From assembly GCF_036370855.1 (NCBI RefSeq), contig NC_088099.1, positions 33,066,501 to 33,130,500 of the forward strand: a DNA stretch of 64,000 nucleotides. Reading direction: 5' to 3'. The DNA comes from Dromaius novaehollandiae. Taxonomy: Eukaryota; Chordata; Aves; Casuariiformes; Dromaiidae. The notes under the pieces are model-generated. The model worked only from the letters and a program-made list of their open reading frames with translations. It had not been told where the DNA came from and made no database searches. The first letter of the stretch is position 1. Every line of letters starts with the position of its first letter. The translations under genes and the position numbers were made by a program. Positions 61,391 through 64,000 of this stretch are shown piece by piece.

Positions 61391-64000
61391 GCTTTGTTTT
61401 AGCTGTTATCACAATTAGTTTCAGCTGGTTTTTAAACATTAGCATTCACTGTGCCACTCAGTGTTCACTATGCCAAGCTGCTCGGCGTCTTTCTTACACC
61501 TAAGCCCTGCTTTGTATTTCAGTGATTCCTTTACCTGTGTGGTGGTTCTCTGCAAGGAGCCTAAATCGTTTATTTGAACGACTGGATAAGGATTTCTATC
61601 CTTATGAAATAAACACAGATTCTGGATCCAAAGAGGACAGGAGTTCTTCCATGTGTCTTTGATTCAGGCAGTGAAGTGCTGAGCACAAAGCGGGCCCCTC
61701 TGTTTCACATTTTTTGCTGGCTAAGTAGAAAATTCTCCACTCAGCATGCAAATTTGCTGCAGTTTGCTTCAACACCAAGCCTCCATCTGCTGCATCAAGA
61801 TCATAAACCTCTTGCCTAGGGTCTGGCTTCTACCAGTCCTTAGCCTTGCTTGCCTTCCTTATCTGAGGAGAAGAAATGAAGTGCGGATAATAGCATTTTA
61901 TTGCTGCACAGTGGGGTTGCAAAGGTAATTAAAGATTCTGAGGCTGAAGTAAAGGGAGCTGTATATATTCCCTAGATAGATATATTTATTTTCATTTAAA
62001 AATGTAAATACCAAAAAATGACAAACAGTACACATTTCCCTCTCCCACCTTGAACAACTGAATCTATTTACCTGTAGTTCAATCAAGTTACAGCAGAGCA
62101 AATCCCATTTAGAAACAGGACCCTCCTCTCTATACTTTAACTCCTGTCTTAATGCTTCCCAAAGCAAAACTCCAGACACTGAGAGTCACATATCAGCACC
62201 AAATAAGCAACAGAGTCACTGAATGGTGCCTCATAAAGGAGGCAGGAAAAGCTCAAAATAAAGCCGTTTGTAAATTAAAGAAGTAAGGAAAGGAATGGAT
62301 AGGAAATGAGCCCCTTATTTTTTCTTCAAAATTATTCTGATTAATGAGGAGAAAGATCACTAGCCTATCTGCAGCTGCCATGGGGAAGACAGGGCGAAGA
62401 GCGACTCCAGACCCAAGTATCCCCATGGTGTCAACCCATCACATTGTGCAGAATAACTATATAATGAGCTGTGGGGTGAGATCTCATGTGACTGCAGTAG
62501 TTACCTGTCTCTTCTGCCTCTCATTATAGCTGAATGTGATTAGTTATAAGGTAACAGAAAGGAGAGATGTATGACATATATTTGTGAGTAGGCAGAGAGA
62601 GGATTGCATGTGCTCCTGCAAAAAGAGACCCAAATACTCCAGGTTTTTCTGTGCATTGCTGTTGCATGCAGCTCCAAAGTTATCTGCATAGTTTCCACCA
62701 CATGTGGCAACACCCAGGCCTACGGCCCGGTGCAAAGCACACTGAAAGCAGCAAAACATTCCCACTGATATTTTTGGATTTTGTTTTTTAACGAGGCCCT
62801 AAATGAAGTGCCTCAAATACTGCTGCTTCCTTTATTTATGTTTGGTTTTGGTGCTTTCTAATTCTGTGTAGCTGCTTTTGCAGACCAGCAGAGTCCTGGA
62901 CAAAATGGCCTGGCAGGCTGCTGAGGCCATTTTCACTGGTTTTACAGCACTGTGCAAGGAGAGACTGGCTGTTATTTGGATGGAAACCCTGGATGAGACA
63001 ACATAAGCCATCGTGCTTCCATTCTCTTTGGCTTGCCCCAGTGAGAGGGAAAATGTACCCAGCACTATTTCATTAAGGTCTTGGCACGTTCCTTGATGGC
63101 ACCTCTGGTAGTCACAGGCACAAAGGAAGCACTTATCCCCTGTCTGTTGTTCCATCTATAGCTATTCATGTGCGGATCCCTCCGGAGATGAATCCACACT
63201 GGCATGAGAGATAAGAGGCAACCCTGATGCAAGGCTTCAGAGATTACAGCAAAGTAGAGAGGCAGCAAAGCGCCGTATTTTTGAGCGCCACCCAGCATAC
63301 GCAGCCCAGCAACACTATTACAGTCGAGCCGCTCCAGACTTTACAGGGTGCTGACAGACACCAGCCACTCAGATATCCTTTGCAAGCAATTTCTCCTTTC
63401 TAGGGCAAATGGGAACACGTAAAGCAACAAATAGAACAAGGCAAGTGCCATAAAATATAACAGATACACATTTTTAAGAGAAAACCCTGCTTCCATTCCC
63501 AGCTCTCAAGACGACAGTCTCCTTTCTGGTCCTGCTCCAAACAGGGAGGCAATCAAAGATTTTCAGCAGAAACCTCTCTTAACAATGCACATTGCTCCTT
63601 CAGCTGCAGGAGTAACTAGCAAATAATGGGATACAGTCCTTTCTTTTAGGAGCTGCCTCCTTGACTATAAATACACATAACATTTTAGTCCTTCATGTGA
63701 GTGTTTGTAAAAATCAACAAAAACAGCTACTCCATGCTCACATTTAGACTTACTAAGGAAAATGCTTTCATTTGCTAGAGCACTAAACTGTATCCTTACA
63801 CTTGTGCTTAAGCCACCCCTAAAATTGGCTCAAGTTGCCACAAAACAACAGCTTAAACCAATTTAATTGCTGTCTGCTGCAATCCCACCCTCCTTTCCAC
63901 CCCTGGTTGCACATTCACTGTCTCCTTCCCCAAGCCAGCTCTAGTGCTTGTCTAACCCTGGACTGAGCCGCTTCAGAAGGCGAGCCAGGCGCACACACCC

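Larger units (their letters stand above)
56080..64000. other. Intergenic stretch without recognisable genes
   Basis: AT-rich sequence with a small GC-rich patch at about 59,935-60,050, a possible tRNA-headed SINE remnant at about 58,735-58,800 (CCACTGGTTAGGGCAATGAG) and homopolymer runs at 61.1-61.4 kb. No exon or RNA gene is recognisable up to the right edge. Confidence 0.55.

Overview
The window is vertebrate nuclear DNA, most likely from a sauropsid. I favour a turtle or a crocodilian, with a bird less likely. The grounds are intron-containing genes, CpG islands, degraded CR1 LINE fragments whose 3' regions resemble turtle/crocodilian CR1 as I remember it, short elements like the non-autonomous DNA transposons common in turtles, and old MIR SINEs. 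No bacterial-type gene organisation is present. Nearly every open reading frame longer than 60 codons is chance; the recognisable protein-coding sequence amounts to two exons of one gene.

Region by region: 1-9,900 is the 5' part of UBE2E1 (ubiquitin-conjugating enzyme E2 E1) on the minus strand. Its promoter lies in a CpG island at about 9.1-10.2 kb. A non-coding first exon probably ends at 9808 (or 9659). The start-codon exon is 8354-8532 (coding 8354-8505). A 51-nt coding exon lies at 6175-6225. The rest of the UBC fold is encoded beyond the left edge. A second CpG island at 11.4-11.9 kb, with CRE and YY1-like motifs between and within the islands, makes 9-12.2 kb one extended promoter domain that could also fire a divergent transcript to the right.

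From 12 kb to 64 kb I find no recognisable coding exon. In human, UBE2E2 lies on the 5' side of UBE2E1, so this is probably the UBE2E1-UBE2E2 intergenic region. It holds scattered old repeats (CR1, MIR, MITE-like elements), a 26-bp minisatellite of about 15 copies (24.78-25.17 kb) joined to a GC-rich, CpG-bearing patch (25.18-25.91 kb) with YY1-like and CTCF-like motifs and a splice donor, a 205-bp inverted repeat with a 286-bp spacer (31.13-31.83 kb), a 1.2-kb CR1 fragment carrying an exact 39-bp internal duplication (37.76-38.94 kb), and a CpG-bearing patch of unknown origin (40.4-41.1 kb).

I saw no rRNA, tRNA, CRISPR array, intact transposase or viral gene. The items most worth a second look are the minisatellite/CpG patch at 24.8-25.9 kb, the inverted repeat at 31 kb and the two-island promoter domain. 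I found no convincing new biological system. Repeat assignments rest on remembered consensus sequences and were not searched.
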